Shown one piece after another: positions 29,116-37,848 of a stretch of DNA of 64,000 nucleotides. The notes beneath the pieces are model-generated. The model did not search any database and had not been told where the DNA came from. It saw nothing but the letters and a program-made list of their open reading frames with translations. Made by a program: the position numbers and the translations under genes. Each line of letters starts with the position of its first letter. Within the stretch, counting starts at the first letter, position 1. The stretch covers positions 248,001-312,000 of the forward strand of contig NZ_CANLXV010000001.1 in the NCBI RefSeq assembly GCF_947495205.1. The letters are read 5' to 3'. Source of the DNA: an uncultured Polaribacter sp. Its GTDB lineage: Bacteria; Bacteroidota; Bacteroidia; Flavobacteriales; Flavobacteriaceae.

Positions 29116-29547
29116 ATGAATGTACAAATTATAAATAAATCTACACATGCTACACCAAATTACGAAACAGAAGGTGCTGCTGGTATGGATTTACGCGCAA
29201 ATATTAGTGAACCAATTACCTTAAAACCATTGGAAAGAGCAATTGTAAAAACCGGTTTATTTATAGCTTTACCTGTTGGTTATGAAGCCCAAGTAAGACC
29301 AAGAAGTGGTTTGGCTGCTAAAAAAGGTATTACTGTTTTAAACAGTCCTGGAACTGTAGATGCAGATTATAGAGGAGAAATTGGCGTAATTTTAGTAAAC
29401 CTTTCTAATGAAGATTTTATAATTAATGATGGTGAACGTATTGCACAATTAATAATTGCAAAACACGAACGTGTAAATTGGCAAGAAGTAAACGTTTTAT
29501 CTGAAACAGAACGTGGTGCAGGTGGTTTTGGAAGTACTGGGGTTTAA
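29116..29547 (+). CDS. dut: dUTP diphosphatase
   Basis: A 143-residue trimeric dUTPase with all five motifs in order: [42 protein letters not shown] and the C-terminal arm [10 protein letters not shown]. It hydrolyses dUTP to dUMP, supplying thymidylate synthesis and keeping uracil out of DNA. The length is normal. A small PspC-like gene follows 87 bp later. Confidence 0.97.
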   Translation: MNVQIINKSTHATPNYETEGAAGMDLRANISEPITLKPLERAIVKTGLFIALPVGYEAQVRPRSGLAAKKGITVLNSPGTVDADYRGEIGVILVNLSNEDFIINDGERIAQLIIAKHERVNWQEVNVLSETERGAGGFGSTGV

Positions 29548-29634
29548 CCCATATTTTTAGTATCAAAAAACTTTATTTTAGGTTTTTTGAATTTTTTTTT
29601 AATCACAAATAACAATATTTAAAATATAAAAATT

Positions 29635-29787
29635 ATGATTTTAGGCGTATGCGAATGGTTGAGTTCAAGAACAAATTTTACTACAAAAAATTTTAGAATT
29701 CTCTTTGTATTATTAGTTTTATTAGGTGGTTTTGGTATTGGTGCTTATTTAATTTTATGGTTGGTTAAGGTATTATCTAAAGATTAA
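29635..29787 (+). CDS. Small PspC-like membrane protein (50 aa)
   Basis: A short gene reading MILGVCEWLSSRTNFTTKNF, then a hydrophobic segment RILFVLLVLLGGFGIGAYLI and LWLVKVLSKD. The order GVCxWL, one transmembrane helix, YLILWL is the core of the PspC domain, a small inner-membrane stress protein family. It starts at ATG 29635 and ends TAA 29785-29787, with an intrinsic terminator about 30 bp later. It lies downstream of dut and is probably transcribed with it. Function is inferred from the family only. Confidence 0.75.
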   Translation: MILGVCEWLSSRTNFTTKNFRILFVLLVLLGGFGIGAYLILWLVKVLSKD

Positions 29788-29815
29788 TTTATTGTGTAAT
29801 AAAGTAATTAAACAA

Positions 29816-29851
29816 AAAACTACTACCAAACCTTAGTTTAATAGTAGTTTT
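29816..29851 (+). terminator. Intrinsic terminator after the dut/pspC-like genes
   Basis: A 10-bp perfect inverted repeat AAAACTACTA...TAGTAGTTTT with a 16-base loop, followed by TATTATAATTTTT. The A/T ends make it usable in both directions, though recA approaches from the right more than 100 bp away. Confidence 0.7.
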
Positions 29852-29957
29852 ATTATAATTTTTAAAAACTTTAAAATTGTTTTATTAAAGCCTTATTAGT
29901 GCAACTTATAAATTTAATGTGTAGCTGCACAACTTTTAAAAATTGAGTTTCTCTGCA

Positions 29958-30968
29958 CTATTCTTGATTATCAATAGCTTCTTTAATTTTACCTTCTAAT
30001 TCATCCATTAAATCTGGATTTTCTTTAATTAAACCTTTTACAGCATCTCTACCTTGGCCTAATTTGGTTTCTCCATAACTAAACCAAGAACCGCTTTTCT
30101 TAACAATACCTAACTCAACACCAATATCTAAAATTTCGCCAACTTTAGAAATTCCTTGGCCGTACATAATATCAAATTCTGCAATTTGAAAAGGTGGTGC
30201 CACTTTATTTTTTACAATTTTAACTTTGGTACTGTTTCCAATAACTTTGTCACCATCTTTAATTTGTGTTCTTCTACGAATATCTAAACGCACAGAAGCA
30301 TAAAATTTTAAAGCGTTACCACCAGTAGTAGTTTCTGGATTACCAAACATTACACCAATTTTTTCACGCAATTGATTAATAAAAATTACCGTACAGTTTG
30401 TTTTAGAAATGGTACCTGTTAATTTACGCAAAGCTTGAGACATTAAACGCGCATGTAAACCCATTTTAGAGTCTCCCATTTCACCTTCAATTTCAGATTT
30501 TGGTGTTAATGCAGCAACAGAATCAATTACTACAATATCTATAGCGCCAGAACGTATTAAGTTATCTGCAATTTCTAAAGCTTGCTCACCATGATCTGGT
30601 TGCGAAATAATTAAATTTTCTATATCTACACCTAAATTTTCTGCATAAAAACGGTCAAAAGCGTGTTCTGCATCAATAAATGCAGCAATACCACCTGCTT
30701 TTTGTGCTTCTGCAATTGCATGTATAGTTAATGTTGTTTTACCAGAAGATTCTGGTCCGTAAATTTCTATTACTCTACCTCTTGGATAACCACCTACGCC
30801 TAAAGCCAAATCTAAGCCTAAAGAACCAGAAGAAATTGCTTCTATATCTTCTACTACAGCGTCTCCCATTTTCATTACAGAACCTTTACCATAGGTTTTG
30901 TCTAACTTATCTAAAGTTAATTGTAATGCCTTTAATTTTGCTTGTTTTTCCTTATCTGCTGCTGCCAT
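29958..30968 (-). CDS. recA: RecA recombinase
   Basis: A 336-residue RecA. Walker A is GPESSGKTT (residues 71-79), with [15 protein letters not shown] as Walker B, the L1/L2 DNA-binding loops around [17 protein letters not shown] and [28 protein letters not shown], and an acidic C-terminal tail. It drives homologous recombination and the SOS response. It is monocistronic. The repeat-rich regions of this window are likely substrates for its activity. Confidence 0.98.
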   Translation of the reverse strand: MAAADKEKQAKLKALQLTLDKLDKTYGKGSVMKMGDAVVEDIEAISSGSLGLDLALGVGGYPRGRVIEIYGPESSGKTTLTIHAIAEAQKAGGIAAFIDAEHAFDRFYAENLGVDIENLIISQPDHGEQALEIADNLIRSGAIDIVVIDSVAALTPKSEIEGEMGDSKMGLHARLMSQALRKLTGTISKTNCTVIFINQLREKIGVMFGNPETTTGGNALKFYASVRLDIRRRTQIKDGDKVIGNSTKVKIVKNKVAPPFQIAEFDIMYGQGISKVGEILDIGVELGIVKKSGSWFSYGETKLGQGRDAVKGLIKENPDLMDELEGKIKEAIDNQE

Positions 30969-31080
30969 AAAATATGCTATTATTTATAATTTAAAAAGTA
31001 TAGCAAGTTACAAAAAACTCTGCCTAAAATCCTAAAAAATAGTTTCGATTTTTGTAGTATTGTTATTATAAAATAAACCT

Positions 31081-31872
31081 ATGAAAAATACAATTACACT
31101 TAAAGATAATAACAGTATTGTTACCATAGAAAAAGGAGAATTAATTTCTTTTAAAGTTAATAACAAAGAATACATGCATCAAAAAGGCAACAAAGGTTGG
31201 CGAAAATCTGATGATGAAATGTTTCCTGTAATTGGGCCTTTATCTAAGAATAATTATCGTTTACACACTAAAAAAGGTGACGCTATTTTAGATCAACATG
31301 GTTTGTTAAGAGAAATGGAATATGTGCTTTTTTCTTCGGATAAAAGTATGGCAAAATTTAGAAAAGTATATGCTAAAAATACACCTTTACAAAACGCAAA
31401 ATTCCCAAATAAATCTACAGAAGAATTTGTTTTTTGGCCTTTTGATTTTACCTTCGAAAAACATTTTACACTAAAAAATAATGTATTAACAATAAATTTT
31501 ACACTTACTTCAGAAGCTGGTATGCCTTATATGTTGGGTTATCATCCTGCTTTTTTATTATCTAATACAGGTACAGATACTTTAACAGCAAATGATAAAA
31601 AAATTACATTACCAGAAATTTATAAAGCAGGACATAATGCATTTCCTGTATTAAATACAAATAAAATTATTCTAGAAAATACAGACAGAAATCATCTAGA
31701 AATTACTACAAAAAATTTTAATAATTTTATGTTATGGACACCTGTTGATAACATGTTGTGTATAGAACCTATAACCCAATATACTTCTTATACAGATGAA
31801 AAATTTTCTGAACAAAACATGTCTATTTCTTCTGGTAAAGAAAGTTTTTCTTTTGAAATAAAAGTGCTTTAA
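31081..31872 (+). CDS. Aldose 1-epimerase family protein
   Basis: A 263-residue galactose-mutarotase-fold protein. Conserved segments are KGWRKSDDEMFPVIGPL, ILDQHGLLREMEY and the histidine motif MLGYHPAFLL, with LCIEPITQY near the C-terminus supplying the catalytic Glu. This is the YeaD/LacX-like branch rather than canonical GalM. It would interconvert sugar or sugar-phosphate anomers in the cytoplasm. It lies 2 bp upstream of the pseudouridine synthase gene and is probably cotranscribed. Confidence 0.88.
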   Translation: MKNTITLKDNNSIVTIEKGELISFKVNNKEYMHQKGNKGWRKSDDEMFPVIGPLSKNNYRLHTKKGDAILDQHGLLREMEYVLFSSDKSMAKFRKVYAKNTPLQNAKFPNKSTEEFVFWPFDFTFEKHFTLKNNVLTINFTLTSEAGMPYMLGYHPAFLLSNTGTDTLTANDKKITLPEIYKAGHNAFPVLNTNKIILENTDRNHLEITTKNFNNFMLWTPVDNMLCIEPITQYTSYTDEKFSEQNMSISSGKESFSFEIKVL

Positions 31873-31874
31873 TT

Positions 31875-32444
31875 TTGGATACTAAACACCAACATTTTAT
31901 AATTCATAAGCCTTGGGGCATGATTTCTCAATTTGTAAATCCTGCAAAAAGAAAGAAAAAATTATTAGGAGATTTATATGATTTTCCTGAAGGAACCATG
32001 GCAATTGGTCGTTTAGATGTGCCTTCTGAAGGTTTACTTTTATTAACAACAGACGGTAAAGTTTCCGCAGAAATTAGAAGTAATAAATACGAAAAAGAAT
32101 ATTTTGTACAAGTTGATGGTATCATTACAGCAAACGAAATTCATCAACTTAAAAATGGCGTAGAAATTGGTTTTAATGGAAAAAAATACACCACAAAACC
32201 AGGAAAAGCTAAATTAATTGCAGATCCTAAATTTCCTTTAAGAAGCCAGAAAATTAGAGATGAAAGGCATGGACCAACAAGTTGGCTTTCTATTTGTATT
32301 AGAGAAGGTAAATTTAGACAAGTACGTAAAATGACAGCTGCTGTTGGGTTTCCTACTTTAAGACTTATTAGAGTTAGAATAGGAGAAATTGAATTAGGTA
32401 ATTTAGATGTTGGTGGAGTTTTAGAAATAAAGAACTTAATATAG
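31875..32444 (+). CDS. Pseudouridine synthase (RsuA/RluB/E/F-type)
   Basis: A 189-residue single-domain pseudouridine synthase without an S4 RNA-binding domain, as in RluE. It has FIIHKPWGMISQF, the catalytic aspartate in GRLDVPSEGLLLLT, and the C-terminal block GKFRQVRKMTAAVGFPTLRLIRVRIG. The start appears to be TTG 31875; the next in-frame ATG falls inside the conserved domain. It would isomerise a uridine in 23S rRNA. Assignment to RluE specifically is likely but not certain. Confidence 0.9.
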   Translation: MDTKHQHFIIHKPWGMISQFVNPAKRKKKLLGDLYDFPEGTMAIGRLDVPSEGLLLLTTDGKVSAEIRSNKYEKEYFVQVDGIITANEIHQLKNGVEIGFNGKKYTTKPGKAKLIADPKFPLRSQKIRDERHGPTSWLSICIREGKFRQVRKMTAAVGFPTLRLIRVRIGEIELGNLDVGGVLEIKNLI

Positions 32445-32459
32445 ATTCTTATAAAATAA

Positions 32460-32903
32460 TTAAGAAACTCTATCCATTCTAATATGTGGAATGCCATCTT
32501 CTAAATACTCCTCTCCTATTTGATAAAATCCATGAGATTCATAGAATTTTTTTAAATAAACTTGTGCAGAAATAGTAATTATATCTTCTTTAAAATTTTC
32601 TTTAATAGCTTTTATTGAAGCTTTCATTAAATGATGCCCATAACCATATTTACGTTCATTTTCTTGAACCACTACCCTACCAATACTAGAATTTTTAAAA
32701 TAATCTCCTGGTTTAAAAATACGCGTATAGGCAACAATTTTATCATTTTTAAAACCAATAACGTGTAACGCTTTTTGATCTTTAAAGTCTAAATCTTGAT
32801 AAACACAATCTTGTTCTACCACAAAAACTTCTGATCGTAATTGCAAAATAGCATACAATTCTGTTGTAGTTAATGCATGAAAAGATTTGGTAAAAAATTT
32901 CAT
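32460..32903 (-). CDS. GNAT acetyltransferase, ElaA family
   Basis: A 147-residue GNAT-fold protein. The N-terminal LYAILQLRSEVFVVEQDCVYQDLDFKD is diagnostic for the ElaA subfamily, and the acetyl-CoA loop region is IGRVVVQENERKYGYGHHLM. It probably acetylates a small molecule or protein amine; the substrate is not established. It is 94 bp upstream of rpiB on the same strand, with a REP-like hairpin between the two genes. Confidence 0.85.
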   Translation of the reverse strand: MKFFTKSFHALTTTELYAILQLRSEVFVVEQDCVYQDLDFKDQKALHVIGFKNDKIVAYTRIFKPGDYFKNSSIGRVVVQENERKYGYGHHLMKASIKAIKENFKEDIITISAQVYLKKFYESHGFYQIGEEYLEDGIPHIRMDRVS

Positions 32904-32923
32904 ATTTTAAAAATAAGTAATTA

Positions 32924-32990
32924 TCATTACGAACGTAGTGAAGTAATCTGTAAATTAAAAATAAGATTGCTTGGTAAACTCGCAATGACA
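32924..32990. repeat. REP-like hairpin, copy 1 beside rpiB
   Basis: An imperfect palindrome of about 67 bp: TCATTACGAACGTAGTGAAG then TAATCT, a spacer, and AGATTGC...CTCGCAATGA. It is the reverse complement of the element at 33443-33510, so rpiB is bracketed by an inverted pair. The GTCATTRC...GYAATCT form shares its layout with the hairpins of the 14-19 kb arrays. Confidence 0.75.
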
Positions 32991-32997
32991 ATCAAGT

Positions 32998-33426
32998 TTA
33001 ACAAGAAATTTTGTCAACTCTGTTTTGATGTCTTCCACCCTCAAAATCTGTGTTTAAAAAAATATCTACAAAACCTAAAGCTTGTTGCAAAGACACAAAA
33101 CGTGCAGGTATGGTTAAAATATTGGCATTATTATGTTGTCTTGTTAAAGCAACCAACTCATTATTCCAACACAAAGCAGCTCTTATACCTTGGTGTTTAT
33201 TAGCCGTCATTTGTGCACCATTTCCAGAACCACAAAGTATAATACCTAATGTTGCTTTACCACTTTCTACAGCATTTGCAGTTGGGTGTATTGCATCAGG
33301 ATAATCCATAGAATTATTAGTATCTGTTCCAAAATTTAAAACAACATATCCTTTTTCTTCTAAATATTTTATAATTTCGAACTTATATTCAGTTCCAGCG
33401 TGGTCATTACCAATGGCAATTGTCAT
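32998..33426 (-). CDS. rpiB: Ribose-5-phosphate isomerase B
   Basis: A 142-residue RpiB/LacAB family protein: MTIAIGNDHAGTEYKF, the active-site Cys in IILCGSGNGAQMTANKHQGIRA, and LTRQHNNANILTIPARFVS. It interconverts ribose-5-phosphate and ribulose-5-phosphate in the pentose phosphate pathway. The length is normal. An inverted pair of REP-like hairpins flanks the gene, and a candidate replication-origin region lies just upstream. Confidence 0.95.
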   Translation of the reverse strand: MTIAIGNDHAGTEYKFEIIKYLEEKGYVVLNFGTDTNNSMDYPDAIHPTANAVESGKATLGIILCGSGNGAQMTANKHQGIRAALCWNNELVALTRQHNNANILTIPARFVSLQQALGFVDIFLNTDFEGGRHQNRVDKISC

Positions 33427-33442
33427 AATTTAATAATTAAAT

Positions 33443-33510
33443 AGTCATTGCGAGTTTACGAAGCAATCTCTAAATAATTAAAAAGATTGTTTCACTGCAT
33501 TCGTAATGAC
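33443..33510. repeat. REP-like hairpin, copy 2 beside rpiB
   Basis: AGTCATTGCGAGTTTACGAA then GCAATCTC, a spacer, and AGATTGTTTCACTGCATTCG then TAATGAC. It pairs as the reverse complement of 32924-32990 with about 80% identity. It lies 17 bp upstream of the rpiB start codon, so it may also affect rpiB expression. Confidence 0.75.
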
Positions 33511-34042
33511 AGTGTTAGATGTACAAAAATAAAGAAACTAAGGGTTATGAACAGTTATAAACAATTAAAATTTATCAATTTTTAATAACCCTTTAATTTT
33601 AAGTATTTTAAGTGTATTATGTAAATGTTAAGAAGTTGTATTGAAAAACTCGTAAGTATTTTTGGTAGTTCTAATAATAATTACAATACACGGAAGTAAA
33701 GCAGATATGCAAATTTAATTTTAAGTTTTTGATAAAAGTTTATCAACATAAAATTTACCATTTGTTTACATAGAAATACAATTAAGTTATTGTTTATTTA
33801 TAGTGAATACCTGTTTATAAGTTTTGTTAATAACTCTATTTTTAGTTTGATTTTTAAGCTTTTAAATACCTCATAAAATGTAGATTGTTTTTAATAACTC
33901 AAATATTAAAATTTAAAAGCATTTTTTTATTGTAACTATTCACATACTATTATAAACATCATTGTTTTTTAAAATTTTATAAAAGAAAAATAATTATAAT
34001 ATAGAATGTTGATAACTGTTGAAATTCAAAAAAAAAAGAAAC
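33511..34042. other. A+T-rich gap with DnaA-box-like cluster (candidate oriC)
   Basis: This gap holds no gene. It contains seven exact matches to TTATNAACA: 33545-33553, 33555-33563, 33740-33748 and 33950-33958 on the plus strand; 33812-33820, 33825-33833 and 34007-34015 on the minus strand. TTATCAACA (two copies) is one mismatch from the DnaA consensus TTATCCACA. By base composition far fewer than one match would be expected. Stretches of nearly pure A/T (33970-34003) could serve as the unwinding element. It lies between rpiB (minus) and rnr (plus), 13 kb from parS-like sites. Origin function is inference. Confidence 0.5.
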
Positions 34043-34216
34043 TTAAATATTTTTGTGTTCGGCTTGTAAAAGGTAAGTAGTATCTCTTTTTACTTCTAAA
34101 ATTGTTTTTTTAGTATCCTTTTTATTTAAAGAAGAATTTACAGTTGCTACCGTAATAAAAATTCCGGTAAGAAATATAAAGATAAAAAGTACTATTATTT
34201 TGCGTAAATTTTTCAT
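34043..34216 (-). CDS. Small membrane-anchored hypothetical protein (57 aa)
   Basis: It starts at ATG 34216 with MKNLRKIIVLFIFIFLTGIF, a basic N-terminus followed by one hydrophobic helix, then a polar lysine-rich tail (NSSLNKKDTKKTILEVKRDT). A longer frame to 34294 adds a second, cysteine-containing hydrophobic stretch that is less convincing. It has no recognised domain. It is an isolated minus-strand gene between the candidate origin and rnr, and may be a spurious or clade-specific small protein. Confidence 0.5.
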   Translation of the reverse strand: MKNLRKIIVLFIFIFLTGIFITVATVNSSLNKKDTKKTILEVKRDTTYLLQAEHKNI

Positions 34217-34294
34217 TGTGTTTACTGCTATTAAATAGATAGACGCATTAAAAATCAAAACATTACAAAAAAAATAAGTTAATTTTAAGAACAA

Positions 34295-34674
34295 CTATAA
34301 GTAGTTTTTATTTTGTGGATACCTTTTTAATATGTAAAAAAAAGTCATGAAATTCTTTTTGTATATCTTTGCAGCAGAAATCTGTCTTATACAAATTTTG
34401 TAACTTCTTCAGATAACAGATAACTTCATTTTAAATTTTATTGAATTACTTAATCACCCAAGCAATTTTATATTTTTATTTAAAGTAACAATCAATAGTT
34501 TTAACTAACAATAATTTAATCTAATTAAATTTAGCTTTATAAGAAAAAGGGCTAATTTTAACATTAATATAAAATCTATGAATGCTTAAATTACTTTATA
34601 AATTCTATTTTTATTTAAATGAATTATCTATTTAAATAATTGTAATTTAGTACTATAGAAACAGAAAAAAATAC
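34295..34674. other. A+T-rich upstream region of rnr
   Basis: A 380-bp gap without a supported gene. It contains TATCTTTG at 34363-34370, a match to the Bacteroidota -7 box, about 300 bp before the rnr start, so a long 5' leader is possible. Nothing else distinctive was seen. Confidence 0.5.
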
Positions 34675-36894
34675 ATGACAAGACGAAAGAAAAAAATATA
34701 TAAAAAAAAGGGTAAAGTTGTAAAAGACTTAACTAAAAATATATTTAAAATATTAAATAAAGATGCTGCTAAATTTTTTAATTACAAGCAAATAGCTGCC
34801 AAATTAAAGATTGAAGATACAGAGGGTAAAAATCAAATTATTCAAAAGTTAGCAGAATTAAAAGCTTCAAAAAAAATAAAAGAAGTAGACAGAGGTAAGT
34901 TTCAAATAAATGAAGATCGTAAATATTCTTTAGGTACTTTAGATGTTACTTCTAACGGTAATGGCTATTTTATTACTGATGATTATGAACACGATATTTT
35001 TATACCCAATAATAATTTAGGTAAAGGTTTACAGGGAGATTTGGTTAGAGCTTACGTTTATAAAAGAAGACGATCTAACAAACTAGAGGCAGATGTTGTA
35101 GAAATTATAGACCGCGCAAAAACAGAATTTGTTGGTGTTTTACAGAAAAACAAAAATTTTGGTTTTGTAATACCAGACAATCATAAAATGTATGCAGATA
35201 TTTTTATTTCTGAAAGTAAAATGAATGGTGCAGAACATGGTGATAAAGTACAAGCAAAACTCTTAGATTGGCCAGAGAATAGTAAAAATCCGTTTGGTAA
35301 AATTACCAATGTTTTAGGTAAACCAGGAGATCATAATACAGAAATGCATTCTATTTTATTAGAGTATGATTTACCTTATGAATTTGAACCAGAAGTAGAA
35401 AAAGAAGCAGAAAATTTACCTGTAGAAATAACAGAAAAAGAAATTGCCAAACGTAGAGATATGCGTGGCGATTTAACGTTTACCATAGATCCAAAAGATG
35501 CCAAAGATTTTGATGATGCTTTGTCTTTTACCAAACTAGAAAATGGTAATTTTGAAGTTGGTATTCATATTGCAGATGTATCGCATTATTTACAACCAGA
35601 CACCATTTTAGATGATGAAGCTTATGAAAGAGCAACCTCTGTTTATCTTGTAGATAGAGTAGTGCCAATGTTACCAGAAATGCTTTCTAATGGCGTTTGT
35701 TCTTTAAGGCCAAACGAAGAAAAACTCACATTTTCTGCCGTTTTTGAAATCAATAAAAAAGCACAAATAGTAGGGGAGTGGTTTGGTAGAACTGTAACGT
35801 ATTCAGACCAACGTTTTGCTTATGAAGAAGCACAAGCTATTATAGAAAATTGTAAATTATCTGAAGATATAAAGCCTTATAAAATGCCTTTAGAAACTTC
35901 TATAATTGATAAAGAATATATAGTAACTCCAGAAATTGTAGAAGCTACTTTAAAATTAGATGAACTTGCTAAAATTCTACGTAAAAAACGCATGAAACAA
36001 GGTGCTATTTCTTTTGATAGAGTAGAAGTAAAGTTTAATTTAGATGAAGAAGCAAATCCTGTAGGTGTATTCTTTAAAAGTTCTAAAGATGCTAATAAAC
36101 TAATTGAAGAATTTATGTTGTTAGCCAACAGAAAAGTAGCAGAATACATTGGTCGTAAACAAGGAAAACCTTCTGGTAAAACTTTTATTTACAGAGTACA
36201 TGATGAGCCAGATGTAGAAAAATTAGCTTCTTTACAAAACATCATTAGTAAATTTGGTTATAAAATTAATACAGAAACTAAAGAAACTACTTCAGAATCT
36301 TTAAATCAGTTATTAAATGATGTACAAGGTAAAGCAGAATCTAATATGATAGAAACCTTAACAATTCGTTCTATGTCTAAAGCAGTGTATACCACACAAA
36401 ATGTTGGGCATTATGGTTTAGCTTTTGATTATTACAGCCATTTTACATCGCCAATTAGACGTTATCCAGATGTAATGACACATAGATTATTACAACATTA
36501 TTTAAATGGTGGAGAAACGCCAAAAGCGCTACTTTATGAAGAAAAATGTAAACATTCTTCTAAAAGAGAAGAATTAGCCTCAAAAGCAGAACGATCTTCT
36601 ATAAAATATATGCAAGTTAAATACATGCAAGATCATAAAGACCAAGTTTTTGATGGGGTAATTACAGGTGTTACAGAATGGGGTATTTATGTAGAAATTA
36701 CTGCTAATAAATGCGAAGGAATGGTAAGAATTAGAGATATAAAAAGCGATTATTATATTTTTGATGAAGCACAATATGCTATTGTTGGGCAAGCTACCAA
36801 ACATTTATACCAATTAGGAGATAATGTAAAAGTACAAGTAAAAAAGACCGATTTAGAACGCAAACATTTAGATTTCAATTTAATTGAAGAGTAG
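34675..36894 (+). CDS. rnr: Ribonuclease R
   Basis: A 739-residue RNase II/R-family exoribonuclease. A lysine-rich N-terminus with a winged-helix region is followed by cold-shock domains (GNGYFITDDYEHDIFIPNNN, NFGFVIPDNHKMYADIFI), the RNB catalytic core with the aspartate cluster DPKDAKDFDDAL, and a C-terminal S1 domain (FDGVITGVTEWGIYVEI). It degrades structured RNA 3' to 5', which is relevant to a genome dense in repeat hairpins. It is followed by tandem repeats that contain one of those hairpin modules. Confidence 0.96.
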   Translation: MTRRKKKIYKKKGKVVKDLTKNIFKILNKDAAKFFNYKQIAAKLKIEDTEGKNQIIQKLAELKASKKIKEVDRGKFQINEDRKYSLGTLDVTSNGNGYFITDDYEHDIFIPNNNLGKGLQGDLVRAYVYKRRRSNKLEADVVEIIDRAKTEFVGVLQKNKNFGFVIPDNHKMYADIFISESKMNGAEHGDKVQAKLLDWPENSKNPFGKITNVLGKPGDHNTEMHSILLEYDLPYEFEPEVEKEAENLPVEITEKEIAKRRDMRGDLTFTIDPKDAKDFDDALSFTKLENGNFEVGIHIADVSHYLQPDTILDDEAYERATSVYLVDRVVPMLPEMLSNGVCSLRPNEEKLTFSAVFEINKKAQIVGEWFGRTVTYSDQRFAYEEAQAIIENCKLSEDIKPYKMPLETSIIDKEYIVTPEIVEATLKLDELAKILRKKRMKQGAISFDRVEVKFNLDEEANPVGVFFKSSKDANKLIEEFMLLANRKVAEYIGRKQGKPSGKTFIYRVHDEPDVEKLASLQNIISKFGYKINTETKETTSESLNQLLNDVQGKAESNMIETLTIRSMSKAVYTTQNVGHYGLAFDYYSHFTSPIRRYPDVMTHRLLQHYLNGGETPKALLYEEKCKHSSKREELASKAERSSIKYMQVKYMQDHKDQVFDGVITGVTEWGIYVEITANKCEGMVRIRDIKSDYYIFDEAQYAIVGQATKHLYQLGDNVKVQVKKTDLERKHLDFNLIEE

Positions 36895-36904
36895 ATTATT
36901 TCTA

Positions 36905-37350
36905 TTCAGTTTGCCACGCTGTAAGTTTTTTTCATAAGAATAATTATAGTATAATTTTAGATACTAAATTGTGTTGTTTTATAGAAAATAAAACGCAAGC
37001 TTAAACAACTTTTACATCCAGTTTGTCACGCTGTAAGCGTCTCAAATAATTAAAAAAGTATTGTATAAGATCTTTACAGAATGATAAAATTTCTGGCTAT
37101 TATAGAAATTTTGTAATTTACATTTTTAGTTCAAAAAAAAATAAAACACATTCTCAAACAACTTTTACATCTAGTTTGTTACGCTGTAAGCGTCTCAAAT
37201 AATTGAAAAAGTATTGTATAAGATCTTTACAAAATGATAAAATTTTTGGCTATTGTAGAAATTTTGTAGTTTACATTTTTAAATCAAATAAAAAATAAAA
37301 CACATTCTCAAACAACTTTTACATCCAGTTTGTCACGCTGTAAGCGTCTC
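36905..37350. repeat. Tandem ~153-bp repeats carrying the hairpin module
   Basis: The gap 36895-37438 is filled by about two and a half direct repeats of 153-154 bp. The module GTTTGTCACGCTGTAAGCGT starts at 37021, 37174 (one base changed) and 37328, and a degenerate copy stands at 36907. Between modules the units share GTATTGTATAAGATCTTTAC and a copy of CAACTTTTACATC just before each hairpin. The module is the same as in the 14-19 kb arrays, but the linker is unrelated. No gene is present. Confidence 0.92.
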
Positions 37351-37438
37351 ACAAAGAACTGATAAAATAATTTATAAAATTTAAGAAGTTTAGATTTTAA
37401 TTCATAACCTTAGTGTTTCAAATAATTATACATATTAG

Positions 37439-37762
37439 ATGATTTTAACAACAACACAGAACATAGAAAATTTTAAAATTACAGATTATCTAGGTACTGT
37501 AACAGGTACAATTTATAATTCTAGTTATTCCAGTAAAGGAAAAAAAATGTCTTTTAAAGACATGTTTAACTCTTCTAAGTATTATAATATGTATGAAGAA
37601 GGTTTAGAAGATTTAAAAGAACAAGCATTTCAACGTTTAAAAGAAAATGCTTCTAAATTAGGTGCAAATGCTGTAGTAGCTATTCAAATAGATATAGAAC
37701 CTTTTGCAAATTCTAGTACTATTTTAGTTTCAATTTTAGGTACAGCCGTTAAAATATCTTAA
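37439..37762 (+). CDS. YbjQ/UPF0145-like heavy-metal-binding domain protein
   Basis: A 107-residue protein: ILTTTQNIENFKITDYLGTVTG, a variable loop, then LEDLKEQAFQRLKENASKLGANAVVAIQID and a closing beta strand. This is the pattern of the YbjQ pentameric fold (DUF74/UPF0145), often called a heavy-metal-binding domain without direct proof. It is cytoplasmic, with no cysteine. It is possibly cotranscribed with the GIN-domain gene 86 bp downstream. Confidence 0.82.
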   Translation: MILTTTQNIENFKITDYLGTVTGTIYNSSYSSKGKKMSFKDMFNSSKYYNMYEEGLEDLKEQAFQRLKENASKLGANAVVAIQIDIEPFANSSTILVSILGTAVKIS

Positions 37763-37848
37763 TTTAATTCTTTTAAACAATAATTTTATAATATTTGCCT
37801 TTATATTGTTGGTATAATGTTTAATTAATCCCTAGTAAATTAAAAAGA

